Part shown: in pieces, positions 21,581 to 31,713 of the stretch
Layout: every line of letters starts with the position of its first letter
Numbering within the stretch: position 1 is the stretch's first letter
The notes under the pieces: generated by a model
Told to the model about the DNA's origin: nothing
What the model saw: only the letters and a program-made list of their open reading frames with translations
Database searches by the model: none
From: Mastacembelus armatus
Taxonomy: Eukaryota > Chordata > Actinopteri > Synbranchiformes > Mastacembelidae
Assembly (NCBI RefSeq): GCF_900324485.2
Contig: NW_022872898.1
Coordinates: 186,001-250,000 of the forward strand
DNA length: 64,000 bases
Reading direction: 5' to 3'
Position numbers and translations under genes: made by a program

Positions 21581-21859
21581 ATGATGTAGTTAATTTAATA
21601 TTGCTGTTAAAATTCAAGTCTGAGTCCATGATTACCACTAGACTTCTTGCTGGGTGGAAAAAGAAATTATTGTTCCCATTTTATAAAACATTTTTAAAAC
21701 TTACTAACTTAAAGAAAAAAATGAGTCTTGCATCACTCAGACCAATGAGACTGCACTATCACAGTAAAGGGAATTGAACTGTCTGTCTCACGATTTCATT
21801 ATGTTGGTAGCTTCATTGTAAGTCATGTTTCATAACAAGACCTTGCTGTTTTTTTAAGC

Positions 21860-21931
21860 TGGTCCCACTGAGGTTTGAATTCAGATCATTGGATTCAAAG
21901 TCCAGAGTGCTAACCATTACACCATGGGACC
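21860..21931 (-). tRNA. tRNA-Gln(UUG)
   Basis: The minus strand gives GGTCCCATGGTGTAATGGTTAGCAC, anticodon loop CTTTGAA (TTG), T arm and acceptor GGGACC plus A. One T-stem mismatch (CTGAA/CTCAG). Acceptor and anticodon stems are good. Confidence 0.75.
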
Positions 21932-22416
21932 CTGGTATGTGTTATCTCTGTTCTCAGAAACGTGAGGCAGTGACCATGTGAAGAACCTTTGCTCTATTAC
22001 TCGTTTTCTTCATTCCAAGTTTGATTCAAGTCAGGGGACTGTCACCAGTCACCAGCGAGGATGGATCCCCTGGACCAAACCACATCATGTCAAGTACGAT
22101 GATGGTCCAACCAGATGTATTCCCCAATCACTGCAGCAAGACACAAAAAGACAGTACACAGACAGACACAACCAGAGATTTCTCTGATTCGTTCTCAAGA
22201 TTCTCTGGAGACTGAGAGACTCTCAAGACTCTCAAGAGGTGAAAGACCCTCAGAAAGAGAGGACCAGCAAAATGACAACAGGGTAGAGACTGCTTTTATA
22301 TTGATTATGCCAGTGAAACCAAGAGATGACTGAACTTTATCTCAAGCTTGATTTCATTTTGTTGGTAGTCACCTTGTAAGTCATGTTTCATAACATGAAA
22401 CAGCTTTTTTTTAAGT
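21932..22416. other. Spacer between two Gln tRNAs
   Basis: Contains a short direct-repeat patch (GACTCTCAAGACTCTCAAGAGG region near 22,210-22,235). Flanking words CTTGTAAGTCATGTTTCATAACA before both Gln genes show that the Gln unit was duplicated in tandem. No gene. Confidence 0.55.
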
Positions 22417-22488
22417 TGGTCCCACTGAGATTTGAACTCAGATCACTGGATTCAAAGTCCACAGTGCCAACCATTACACCACAGGACC
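22417..22488 (-). tRNA. tRNA-Gln(UUG)
   Basis: Tandem copy of the Gln gene at 21,860. Anticodon TTG, T arm CTGAGTTCAAATCTCAG fully paired. The acceptor GGTCCTG against AGTGGGACC-type strand has one weak pair. A D-loop change (GGTTGGCAC) is present. Confidence 0.72.
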
Positions 22489-22584
22489 CAGCTGACGCAG
22501 GGCATCATCAAAATACTGCTGTCTATTGCAGCACACAGCTTACACATCAACTACATCTACTCATCTAAAGTCAGACAACTTCTT

Positions 22585-22657
22585 GTCTAATGTGGGGCTC
22601 AAAACACGTGACCCTGAGATTAAGAGTCTCATGGTCTACAAACTGAGCTAACCAGGC
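22585..22657 (-). pseudogene. tRNA-Lys(CUU), decayed
   Basis: GCCTGGTTAGCTCAG and ACTCTTAAT (CTT) are clear. The T stem is lost (GTCACGTGTTTTGAGCCCC) and the acceptor does not pair. Confidence 0.65.
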
Positions 22658-22799
22658 TTCACTTGGACTAGCCAGAGCATCCAATTGTGATACATGGCAC
22701 AACCACTTTTTCGACACAGTGGACTAGTTCCATGTATGATAGAGTGGTGCACGTAGCACTACAATTAAACACTGTCAAGTATGTTTGAAAAGGTTATGC

Positions 22800-23060
22800 A
22801 TACATGTATTAGACAGATTACAGAAAAGGTCAAACATAATCTCTTTAAAGAAGAAGAAGGAGCAAAATTCTGGACTATTGATTAAACTATTCTGGGGCAA
22901 GAATGAGAACATGAAACAAAAGAAGTTATGTTATGCTAATTTAGAGATTTATGAGAAGAAAGCCAGAACTCCTAGCAAAAAAAAAGTCAGAATTTTGAGA
23001 AAATTCAAAATTAGACTATTAAAAAACAGATTGGTTTGAAAAACCCAGAGGATCAGAAAA
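22800..23060. repeat. Array spacer family, also at 32280-32400, 50540-50660, 61860-62060
   Basis: Shared words include AGAATGAGAACATGAAAC, AAGTTATGTTATGCTA and CCAGAACTCCTAGCAAAAA. Copies at 32,280 and 50,540 are inverted. This is one of the spacers that travels with the Ala/Tyr tRNA units. Confidence 0.8.
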
Positions 23061-23069
23061 AGTCCAACC

Positions 23070-23375
23070 TTTCACTCCTGCTTTCCTGACTGACATGTTT
23101 TCCATAAGCAGAAGTACAGGAGCCAAGAAGCAGAACAGATGAGGTGGATGGAAAATACCTGAGAAGAGTAGTATAAAACTTTGGACACAGTGATGGTGGT
23201 GTAGTGGTGAGCATAGCTGCCTTCCACACAGGGGCCAGTTGTATATAGGAGTCATAGCCAATGAAACTGCAGCATTGTTGATGCTGTCTAAGGTGCTCAG
23301 TTGGTAGAGTGGAGGACTGTAGGTTAAAATGGCATTTATCCTTAGATCGCTGTATCAACTTTGACTTGAAGGAAT
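23070..23375. repeat. Tyr-unit duplicate
   Basis: Partial copy of the 4,803-5,340 segment. It retains the half-Tyr flank and ends in the decayed Tyr tRNA at 23,288-23,373. Confidence 0.8.
23288..23373 (+). pseudogene. tRNA-Tyr(GUA), decayed
   Basis: GCTCAGTTGGTAGAGTGGAGGACTGTAG and a Tyr-type intron are followed by a T arm altered to CGCTGTATCAACTTTGAC. The 3' acceptor strand TTGAAGGA survives but the 5' strand does not pair with it. Confidence 0.65.
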
Positions 23376-23517
23376 GTTGTTTTGTTTTGGTATCTTGTGT
23401 ATCTGTTCACATTGGATGGATGTAAAATCAAGATCTGATAACACATCTGGTTTGTGGTATGATGTCACTTTCTGGATCTGTGTAATAGTTGAACATCTGG
23501 CTGCTCTGTGATTCATT

Positions 23518-23790
23518 TGATGATGATGATGATGATGATGAATGTTTTATTCATAGCCAAAAGGCAAAATTCGAGTGTCCAGTAGTACAGAGACCACACA
23601 ATGCCACATTATACAAATAAAACAATAAAAACAGACAGACAAATAAATAGTTAAAAGGATACTTGCAATGCAAGTAATAAAGTGCACAGGTTCAACAGGA
23701 GCTGTTATACAGTCTTATAGCCCCAGGAATGAATGACCTCTTGAACCTTTCAGTTCTACAGAACATGGAGAGGAGCCTGTTACTACAGCT
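23518..23790 (-). mobile_element. LINE 3' fragment (L2/Rex1-like) with (ATG)n
   Basis: The minus strand resembles the closing part of fish L2/Rex1-type LINEs (CTGTAGAACTGAAAGGTTC, CATTCATTCCTGGGGC), ending beside a (GAT)n tract at 23,518-23,542. Severely 5'-truncated. Confidence 0.45.
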
Positions 23791-23792
23791 GC

Positions 23793-23868
23793 TATATTTT
23801 ATGGTTAGCTACATAAAGCACCTGTCTAGTAAACAGGAGATCCTGGGTTCAAATCCCAGCAGTACCTC
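23793..23868 (+). pseudogene. tRNA-Thr(AGU), 5' end decayed
   Basis: The anticodon arm CTGTCTAGTAAACAGG and T arm CTGGGTTCAAATCCCAG are perfect, with acceptor strand AGTACC. The 5' acceptor and D arm are scrambled. The A box is lost. Confidence 0.65.
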
Positions 23869-24225
23869 ACTATAAATAGAATGAGTCCAGGTTTCCTTTT
23901 GGCATACACTGACATGACACTTAGTACAAGAAGGAAATACTGCAAAACACATGTACAGAAGCAGTTCTTGTTACTGCTTTGTGACATTGTAAAAAAAAAA
24001 AACGCAGCTTTTTCTAAATAGCTGAATTACTAATGTTCTACCCTGTACTTTGGTAACATTCTTTTCTCTCTCTTTGTAAAGTCATTTTCTACTTGAATAT
24101 GTACATGTAACAGTAACAACACTGAATCAACTGCAAAGATATTCTGCATTAACCTGATAGTCAATTGGCAGAACATAGGTGGATCCAAGTATACCACATT
24201 TACAGTTAAATGTGTGTTATACACA

Positions 24226-24302
24226 GTCTGGCTAGCTCAGTCAGTAGAGCATGATATTCTTAATCTCAGGGTTAGGGTTAGGTTTGAGCCCCACTTTGGG
24301 TG
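24226..24302 (+). pseudogene. tRNA-Lys(CUU)-like with TTAGGG-type expansion
   Basis: Plus-strand twin of 1,620-1,696 with the same six-base GGTTAG expansion before the T arm. Confidence 0.7.
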
Positions 24303-24617
24303 GTGGTGATTCTACAGGAGAGCTCCATGTGTTGAGAAGAGGTGATGTGACTTCAGGGGGGTAATAGGAGAAGGTGTTTCAGTGTCATTAAATAAACATA
24401 GATGAGTGACTGTATCATAAATGACTACAGAATTGTTTCCAAATTGAAACACAGACTAAGTGGAATTTCCAGACATAGAACATTATGTTTCAATACCTGC
24501 TGTTCTGTTCTTTGTTGAAAAGAAGGCTTATTGCTCCTTCCCTTCCACTGTCAACAGCTCAGTACATGCTCATAGACTCCTTGAACTTGGGAACGAATTT
24601 CCACATTCAAGAGCCAC
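24303..24617. repeat. Inverted duplicate spacer
   Basis: The first half (to about 24,490) mirrors 1,390-1,620. The remainder holds nothing recognised. Confidence 0.7.
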
Positions 24618-24690
24618 TGTATAACTTGGGGCTCAAACCCACAACCCTGAGATTAAGAGTCTCACATTCTACCAACTGAGCTAATCAGGT
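24618..24690 (-). tRNA. tRNA-Lys(CUU), possibly inactive
   Basis: Minus strand: TTAGCTCAGTTGGTAGAATG, anticodon loop ACTCTTAAT (CTT), T arm TGTGGGTTTGAGCCCCA. The D stem (GCTC/GAAT) and acceptor stem are weakened. Internal promoter boxes are close to consensus. Confidence 0.5.
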
Positions 24691-25240
24691 TTGGACACCA
24701 ACTGCTTGTACACACTGAAAACAAGGTCATGACTGAACACTGTCATCCAGACTTGCAAATAATTTATATTTTAGAATTTTATTATTAGATTTTATTTATA
24801 TTTTCTCTTATCTGTGTCTCCAGTGCAGAGATGCTCACAAGTCACTTTTTGGAAGTCCAAGTCAGGTCTCATGTCTCTGATCACAACTGCAATTCAACAA
24901 ACTGGACCACACTGGCTGGGACGTTTGCCATGTTCATGACACTAATTCAGTTCACTGCAGTTTAAAGTCACCAGGGGCAAGGTGTGCCACAAATGTGTTA
25001 TGAATAAAACAATAGTAAACTCAGAGCTTGTCAGAAATGTATGTTATTGCGCTAAAATAAAATAAATGAAGAAATATATAAATATTGTTCATGAGTCCCA
25101 AACATCAAGTCTGAGTCAAGTCTCAAATCATTGACATTACATAACACAATAACACACAGATGCCTAGTATTGTCATCACAAACTGTCCATAACAAGTTGC
25201 ACAAGTTGCACAAGTTGAAGCCCTCTGTGATTTTTTAAAG
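24691..25240. other. Intergenic, nothing recognised
   Basis: AT-rich spacer. No tRNA, no credible frame and no recognised repeat. Confidence 0.4.
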
Positions 25241-25242
25241 CA

Positions 25243-25320
25243 AGATGCCACTGAGATTTAAACTCAGATCACTAGAGTGATCACCAAAGTCCAAAGTGCT
25301 AAACATTACACCATGGAAAC
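25243..25320 (-). pseudogene. tRNA-Gln(UUG), decayed
   Basis: Minus strand keeps TGGTGTAATG and GGACTTTGGTGATCAC-type anticodon region plus T arm CTGAGTTTAAATCTCAG. Insertions in the anticodon arm break the fold. Confidence 0.6.
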
Positions 25321-25516
25321 AAAATCGAAAAAAATAACATAATGTCACTATGGAAGCACTATGCAAATGGCAGGACTTATGTCCACACAACTGACCATCA
25401 ATTTGGACCAATCAGATCAACACTAACCTTCCCAACTTGGACCAAAACAGTTGTTTTAGTTCTCATAGTCCACCAACTCTATGAGACACTAACAGGATGA
25501 GTTACAAATAACAGCT

Positions 25517-25561
25517 CGTTGTCAGCAGGATTCAAACCTGCAAGGGGAGACCACAATGGAA
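25517..25561 (-). pseudogene. tRNA-Ser 3' half
   Basis: Minus strand: TCCATTGTGGTCTCCCC then GCAGGTTTGAATCCTGC and acceptor TGACAACG. The 5' half is missing. Confidence 0.6.
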
Positions 25562-25618
25562 TCCATCTAATCCATCACCCATCCTTATTGAGAAACATCC
25601 CAACAGCAGGAGGACTGG

Positions 25619-25668
25619 TTTGTCAGGAGTGGGATTTGAACCCACGCCTCCAAAAGAAACTGCAGTCA
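25619..25668 (-). pseudogene. tRNA-Leu 3' fragment
   Basis: Minus strand: GGAGGCGTGGGTTCAAATCCCACTCCTGACA-type T arm and acceptor (GTGGGTTCAAATCCCAC). It is fused at its 5' side to CATAATCTG-like text reminiscent of Met, so it may be a mosaic. Confidence 0.55.
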
Positions 25669-25759
25669 TTCACAGTGGCATTCAGATTACGAGACTCGCT
25701 GCGATACTAGATAGAGCAAAAGCAGATATTTCTAATTTAACTTGTTGATAACTTTATCC

Positions 25760-25825
25760 ATTGATCCATCCATTATCTATACCCGCTTATTCCTAATTAG
25801 GGTCACAGGGAACCGCTGGAGCCTA
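25760..25825 (-). repeat. Fish ATGGATGG-tail repeat, 3' module
   Basis: Minus strand ends GGAATAAGCGGGTATAGATAATGGATGGATC, the tail of the repeat complete at 29,511-29,818 (quoted motif: GAATAAGCGGGTATAG). Confidence 0.6.
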
Positions 25826-26002
25826 TTTGAGTTTTACATCATCTCAAAATAATTTTATTTAGTATTGATACAAAACATTAAAGTGGTCACGTCTGACTTA
25901 ACAGGTTAATATTGTATATGATTCCACTTGTCATTACTTTCATTTGGGTATGTTTGGGCGTCACCTCTCAGTAGCTGCTAGTGGTAAGTAACCAGGGCAC
26001 AA

Positions 26003-26081
26003 TGAGTGGGATTTGAATCCACATCTCCAAAACAGACTGCAACCTGAACGCAGCACCTTAGACCACTCGGCCATCCTTACC
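26003..26081 (-). pseudogene. tRNA-Leu(CAG), decayed
   Basis: Minus strand: AAGGATGGCCGAGTGGTCTAAGG, CTGCGTTCAGGTTGCAG, T arm GTGGATTCAAATCCCAC. The acceptor 3' strand no longer pairs. Flank words TGATATGATTCCACTTGTCATTA-like (in part: GATTCCACTTGTCATTA) tie it to the Leu unit at 4,331 and 9,735. Confidence 0.65.
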
Positions 26082-26684
26082 CAATTATGTGCTATAAAAA
26101 AAAAGGACATAATATTTTTATATATACAGTATATACAATGTGTAAACTATTGCAATATGAGTGCAAGCATTTAACCCAGAGAAGCTCATGTCAGGAGACC
26201 TGAAAGGACACTGCAGCATGTTTTAACAACCTCACAGTATGTCCCAAATGGTCAGGGAATACCTTGAGAAGGAGCTGGAGGATGTTATCTGGGAGGACGA
26301 CAATTGGTCTACCTGGCTCAGCCTGTGTCATTCAGCCCTGTTTGGAGGAACAATTGAGGTCCTTTTCAAGGATCAGTGTTATTTTCGACTGACCTGTACT
26401 TTAAATATATTGCAGCCCCTTGTGTGTTCAGCCAGTAGTTGAGCACTGTGGGAAAAACAGCTGGCATTCCTAAATTATTTAACTGATATGAACGTCAAAG
26501 CTCTGAAACGCAGGAAGGAATTTGACAATTGATCATTGATGTACATTGATCATTGATGTACCTTTTCACATGTGGAATACATGCACAGGCAAATGATGTG
26601 TAAGCTATGTAAAGGGTGTAAAGCACTGAATGTCAGAAGAGTGTCATGTGTCCATCAACATGGTGAACAAACAGGGTCCTGCAG
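26082..26684. other. Intergenic, nothing recognised
   Basis: A 67-codon frame at 26,239 has no recognisable domain. Otherwise plain spacer. Confidence 0.4.
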
Positions 26685-26756
26685 TCCTCGTTAGTATAGT
26701 GGACAGTATCTCTGCCTGTCACGTGGAAAACCGGGGTTTGATTCCCTGACAAGGAG
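26685..26756 (+). tRNA. tRNA-Asp(GUC)
   Basis: TCCTCGTTAGTATAGTGG, anticodon GTC in CTGCCTGTCACGTGG, T arm CGGGGTTTGATTCCCTG and acceptor AAGGAG. Stems pair if G-T is allowed; the B box TTTGATTCC departs slightly from consensus. Confidence 0.65.
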
Positions 26757-26900
26757 TCTCATGTTGTTCTGTCTTTTCAAATGAACAAAACATAGGGTTA
26801 CCACAAACTGGCTTGGTGATACCAGATACCCTCATTAAGTCTGAACATTGCTGGATAACCTGCTGGTCTCCCTTCATGTTACCAAAACTGGAAATAAATG

Positions 26901-26942
26901 GTAGAACACACCCAGACACAGAAATGTCAGGGTGTGTTCTAC
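26901..26942. repeat. Short inverted repeat (hairpin)
   Basis: GTAGAACACACCC and GGGTGTGTTCTAC form perfect 13-bp arms. Pairing continues inward with one mismatch (AGACA/TGTC) around a short loop. Confidence 0.8.
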
Positions 26943-27180
26943 ACAAAAAAAGGAAGTTGAAGGAAGAATTTGATATGCAGATAAAAGTGCACCGTTTAAT
27001 TGTAGAAATAAAAAATACAAAACATGCCATAAAAACAGGGGTGTCACAGTGCTGCTTGCAGTTGTCCACTGACTTTGTTTCCTTGCTGTTTACCATTGCA
27101 TGCTAAAGTACAGGCTGATCTGGTCCATTTCATAATGTAGAAGAGCTTGACCACAATTGTTAGAGAAGAGTTGGACCTCT

Positions 27181-27232
27181 GCTTCTGCCTGGTTTTGAAC
27201 CAGGGACCTTTCATGTGTGAAGTGAATGTGCC
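27181..27232 (-). pseudogene. tRNA-Val(CAC) 3' part
   Basis: Minus strand keeps CACACATGAAAGGTCCCTGG and TTCAAAACCAGGCAGAAGC; the 5' acceptor and D arm are absent. Confidence 0.6.
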
Positions 27233-28289
27233 TTGATTATGATTCTAAAGATGACACTTTATATATAAAAAAACCACAACAAATACACATGCTGAAATTT
27301 AAAGAGCAGCACTGGTGATTGCTAGTCTGGCCAGCCTGACCTACTCCTTTCTTAACAAAAGAATGTGGATCTGGAACCCCTGCCATAGGGAGTCTTTTCA
27401 GTGACCTTCAAAAGAGCCGGGCCAATCACAGCTGCTTATCTGTAATGGGGGCGGGCTCTACAATCCATCATCCAACCAGATTTAAACAAACCTTGCCCAT
27501 ACACACTGACTTGTTTGTAAGGTTGCTCAATGACATTCCTAACTCTGCAAAGCTTTCTACAACTGGCTTTTGCGGTTTACTCCATTTAAAAATATGCACA
27601 GAACTGGTGATAACACTGTGTATTCTCATGTTTTTACAGCAAAAACAATAACAGTCATTCACTAGCATCTCTACACTACTGCACACGTCATATCGTTCAT
27701 TTCTATGACTGGGTTAAAGACAGCGCTAATGAGCCATGAGGGACATGGTTGAAAAGAAAATATAAACAAAAGCCGAATCTGTACTTTTAAATGATGCAGA
27801 AAACAAACAATACACACTGTGAAATCTGAAGATTCTCATTTAGATGAATAAGAGTGCTGAATTTGTCTTTTCCCACAGAGCTAAAGTCAGTCTCACCTTA
27901 CGTTTGAGCAAGTATTTCTATGCCAGAAAGTAGATACTAAAGGAGTGAGGACTGAAGACTATGGACTGCACATTCTATCAGCAGTGATGTGGATATGTTT
28001 GTACCCGTAAGTAACAGGAAGACACTGGACAAACTGCTCTCCATCAAATTGGACATGTAGGTGTTTACTTCTCAAACATAGGTGAATCCAAGTATACTTT
28101 GGGTTTTATATTTACAACCAAAGGGGGGTAATAGGAGAAGGTGTTTCAGCGTCATTAAATAAATATAATGAGTGACTGTATCATAAATGACTACAGAATT
28201 GTTTCCAATTTGAAACTTATTCATATACTCATACACAGACATATACTTATACATATACCATATACTCCTGAACAAAATCTTAAGACCAG
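27233..28289. other. Spacer; pieces of other array blocks
   Basis: 27,640-27,720 matches the Val-unit spacer near 17,990-18,030. 28,090-28,220 matches 24,350-24,450. No gene recognised. Confidence 0.55.
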
Positions 28290-28800
28290 GGGAAACTTTA
28301 CCTGCAAAGCAATTGTGCTTCTGTATCACTCCACGTCTCCAGCCTCATCTTCAGTCTGAATGTCAATTGGCTCAGAAACAACTCAGGGTTTATAAACCCT
28401 GCTAGCAAGCAGGTTTGGTTCGCAGAGTAAGGTACCATCAGTTACTGACTCAGAGTCAATCTGAACACGCTTTGTGGAACCAAAAACCTTGACTATCCCT
28501 CATCTCAGGTTTAACAAACTCTGGGTTTTCACTAAACCCACTTTCTGAAACAGGCCCCTGTTCTCTCTGCTACACTGAACCATAACCTAACCTCTGTTAC
28601 TATGGAAACACTATCTTAAGGCAGAACTGACATCAACACAAGACTGAGAACACACTGTGTTTGTTCATTTCTTCTCCTTCAGATGAGACATGATGTCAGC
28701 AGTAACCTAACCTAACTGGAACACACACAGCAACAGTTTTCTCAGTCCTCAAAGTCCACTAAGGCAATAAAACACATTAATGTAGTGAGTTTATAAAGAG
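28290..28800. repeat. Inverted duplicate of 49955-50485
   Basis: Shared words such as AGGCAGAACTGACATCAACACAAGACTGA (in part: GACATCAACACAAGACTGA) and TTTTCTCAGTCCTCAAAGTCC occur in reverse complement there. Spacer only. Confidence 0.85.
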
Positions 28801-28880
28801 CATATTACTGTAAACAGGATTTGAGCATGTGCAGCGAGAGCACAATGAATTTCAAGTCCCTCGCCTTAACCGCTCATCCA
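28798..28880 (-). pseudogene. tRNA-Ser(UGA)-like, decayed
   Basis: Minus strand: GTTGTGGATGAGCGGTTAAGGCGAGGGACTTGAAAT-type 5' half (quoted in part: GGACTTGAAAT, anticodon TGA). The T arm is not paired. Confidence 0.55.
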
Positions 28881-28983
28881 CAACAACTTACTCAGGTATT
28901 CAATTAGATATATTTAAAACATAAAACAATGTGTTGTTTTAAGAATTTAACTATTTCATTTTAAAAAGAAATATTTGATATTG

Positions 28984-29262
28984 GTCCTGTGATGGACTGG
29001 TGACATGTCCACAGTATACCCCTGCCTTTCACCAAAGAGAGCTGGGGTAGGCTCCAGCAGATCCTTGTGACCCTAATTAGGAATAAGCGGGTATAGATAA
29101 TGGATGAATGAAGGCATATTTAATATCATCAAAAACCTGAGAAACAGGATGAATTTGTTTTTAAAAATCTCCCTAGTAAGGTTCTTTTGATTTTCTTTTA
29201 CATTATAAGGCTCCAGCAGATCCCTGTAACCCTAGTTAGGAATAAGCAGGTATAGATAATAG
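28984..29262 (+). repeat. Two copies of the ATGGATGG-tail repeat, 3' module
   Basis: GATGGACTGGTGACATGTCC to GAATAAGCGGGTATAGATAATGGATGAATG (about 28,984-29,110) is the 3' half. A second short tail piece lies at 29,210-29,262. Confidence 0.6.
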
Positions 29263-29372
29263 TATTTGTTCTCTGTTTGGAAAACTTTAAGGTGATTGTA
29301 TTGTTAGTAAACATACAACATGTGTATTCTGTTTGTACAAGCTTCAGGGTGATTATACTGTCAATGAATGTA

Positions 29373-29446
29373 TGGCCAGTATGGGGCTTAAACCCATGAC
29401 CTTGATATTATCAGCATCACACTCTAACCAACTGAGCTAACCAGCC
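29373..29446 (-). tRNA. tRNA-Ile, anticodon GAU
   Basis: Minus strand: GGCTGGTTAGCTCAGTTGGTTAGAGTG, anticodon loop CTGATAA, variable arm, T arm CATGGGTTTAAGCCCCATA and acceptor CTGGCC plus A. All stems pair with G-T allowed. Nuclear Ile genes of this body normally have AAT; here the wobble base is G. The B box is TTTAAGCCCC, so expression is uncertain. Confidence 0.6.
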
Positions 29447-29510
29447 AGTGTCAGTCTCCAACCCAGCAAAGTCAAGCAGGAAATTTTGGGATTAATGTTT
29501 TGTTCCCAGA

Positions 29511-29818
29511 TAGCATGGTGAGTGAGTGGTTAGCACTGTTGCCTCACAGCAAGGAGGTTCCTGCTCTAAAACCCTGCAGTGGCCTTTATGTGTGGAGTTT
29601 TCATGCTGGTGGGTACTCTGGTTTCCTCCTGGTCTAAAACATGTATGTCAGGTTGACTGGTGATTCTAAATTGCCCATTGTCTGTCTATATGTGACCATG
29701 AGATGGACTGGTGACATGTGTGTACCCCTGCCTTTCACCTGAAGAGAGCTGGGATAGGCTCCAGTAGATCCCATGGACCCCAGTAGGAATAAGTGAGTAT
29801 GGATAATGGATGGATGTT
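29511..29818 (+). repeat. Fish tRNA-like/ATGGATGG-tail repeat, complete
   Basis: The head GTGAGTGAGTGGTTAGCACTG, the middle GTTTCCTCCTGGTCTAAAAC and GATTCTAAATTGCCC, and the tail GGATAGGCTCCAGTAGATCCC to ATGGATGGATG are all in order. This is a very common fish short interspersed element. Its deeper classification is not something I can settle here. Confidence 0.65.
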
Positions 29819-30169
29819 TTATTCCAGTCATAAAACTAATCACAGTTATAGGGCAGAGCTCAGTTGTATCAGTGTCACAGTTGAATTATGTTTATATGGT
29901 TGTTCCATGGTGACAGTTTATGAATCAGTGCAGTAACATTAGACTGTAAGTAGACTGTTACTATTGCAGAACAGTATTTATACTAACTGCTAACTGAAGT
30001 GAGCTGACTGCAACAGTCATCCAGGCCAGGTAGCTCCTTCAGCAACAACAGAGACTGACTGTTACACACTGAATGTATGTCTGTATAAATATCAACCTAA
30101 ATATGAATATGAATGCTGCTAAACAGAGAATTGGTGAGATTTTATGTGAAGGGTAGCACACTTGCATGT
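29819..30169. other. Spacer, nothing recognised
   Basis: Plain sequence leading to the Pro tRNA; 30,110-30,165 resembles 990-1,040 in inverted form (AATTGGTGAGATTTTATGTG), linking the two Pro units. Confidence 0.55.
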
Positions 30170-30241
30170 GGCTCATTGGTCTGGAGGCATGATTCTCGCT
30201 TTGGGTGTGAGAGGTCCCGGCTTCAAGTCCCGGATGAGCCC
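30170..30241 (+). tRNA. tRNA-Pro(UGG), possibly inactive
   Basis: GGCTCATTGGTCTGGAGGCATGATTCTCGCTTTGGGTG with anticodon TGG. The acceptor pairs with ATGAGCC plus C. The T arm reads CCGGCTTCAAGTCCCGG, so one stem pair and the GG of the B box are lost. Confidence 0.55.
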
Positions 30242-30559
30242 ATTCTTGATGAGATTAAGAGGTTGTGAGCTTATTCAGAAAAACAACCCAAAGTTAAGTG
30301 TATGTTGACCACATCTGTACTAGGTTGTAGACTGACTTACCGCTGTAACAGTAGTTGGGACCCACAATACATAGTAAACTATCATTTGGACAAACAGTTC
30401 ATTGGAGTCTGAAACTATGGTTTCTGTCTCTTTCAATGAATGATGAACAACTCCTGTGCAGTCGAGCTGCTTCTTGTGTCAATGACACTTCTGAAGGTGT
30501 CTCTGTGACATCATGTCCAAGAATGTTTAGACATTAAAGAGATCAAAGGTCTCTCAGTG

Positions 30560-30590
30560 TTATGACACACACACACACACACACTTTCTG
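30560..30590. repeat. (CA)n microsatellite
   Basis: About nine to ten CA units after TTATGA. Confidence 0.9.
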
Positions 30591-30905
30591 ACTTTACAAT
30601 GATGCCTCTTGTACATCGTCTTATTATTATTATTGTGTCATTTCTAATCAAGAAAAAACTTGAAAACTGGTTGAATAAAAGTAACTTTAAGTCAGAATTT
30701 GCCAGGGGTATGAATAATTTCAGTTAATGCAGAATATCTTTGCAGCTGATTCAGTGTTGTTACTGTTACATGTACATACTCAGGTAGAAAATGACTTTAC
30801 AAAGAGAGAGACAGAGAATGTTATCAAAGTACAGGGTAGAGCTCAGAACATTAGTAAATTAGCTTTTTAGAAAAATCTGGGTTTGTTTATAGTCAGTTAT
30901 TACTG

Positions 30906-30979
30906 AGGCACTGCTGAGATTTGAACACAAGATCTCCTGTTTACTAGACAGGAACATTAACCAACTAAGTCACAGTACC
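30906..30979 (-). tRNA. tRNA-Thr(AGU)
   Basis: Inverted copy of the Thr gene at 5,811-5,884 with the same anticodon AGT and the same substitutions. They share a recent origin. Confidence 0.65.
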
Positions 30980-31479
30980 ACTTACAAGCACAAGTAAAAT
31001 ATATCTCCCTTATTCCACAATGTCTGAGTTTTAGACATTGGAACATGCAAGAACTGATTTTAGCTCTTGAGCCTAGAAAGTCCAGAAGGACGGTCCCTGT
31101 TCATATTTCCTTCCTGTCTCCTCTCTCCATTCCCCTGTTTCATAAAGGATTCATGTTTGTCAGCTCCTGTTCAGTGAATTAAATTCTCCAGTGAATGTCT
31201 GTAATAATCAGTATATTCCAATAGTAACTATCTGTGATTAGTTGTATGACCTGCATAAAATGAGATGCTGTACATTTTTTACCAGTCTGTTGTTGCCACA
31301 TGCCATGGTGGTTAAGTGGTTAGCACTGTTGCCTCACAACACGAAGGTCATGGGTTCGCAACTAAAATCTACTATTACACAGATGCAGAAACTGACATTA
31401 CACCACACATCAAATGTGTCATCAGCTCTTGATTTTACATCCATCCTATGTCAGCAGATACACAGAACCTAAACAATAT

Positions 31480-31567
31480 TCCTTCAAGCCGGAGTTGAAC
31501 CAACGACCTAAGGATAACTACTACTTCAACCTACAGTCCTCCGCTCTGCCAACTGAGCTACTGAAGG
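31480..31567 (-). tRNA. tRNA-Tyr(GUA), intron-containing
   Basis: Minus strand: CCTTCAGTAGCTCAGTTGGCAGAGCGGAGGACTGTAG-type 5' half (GGACTGTAG seen), intron of about 15 bases, T arm TTGGTTCAACTCCGG and acceptor TTGAAGG plus A. The D stem GCTC/GAGC pairs fully, better than in the copy at 5,232. A good functional candidate. Confidence 0.82.
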
Positions 31568-31655
31568 AAGCACAAAGTGGTTTGGCGTTGAACTTTTCCA
31601 CAGATGCATAAACTGACACTTAACTACACATTTGATACCAAAGCTCTTTTCTTAA

Positions 31656-31713
31656 CTGCAGGATAACTGTCACTTCAACCTACAGTCCTCCACTCTACCA
31701 ACTGAGCACCTTG
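31656..31713 (-). pseudogene. tRNA-Tyr 5' half
   Basis: Inverted copy of the truncated unit at 5,089-5,145. Confidence 0.65.

Noticed and set aside
26239-26442. 67-codon frame as a small gene
   Set aside because: Begins plausibly (MSQMVREYLEKELEDVIW) but ends in ordinary spacer and lacks any support.
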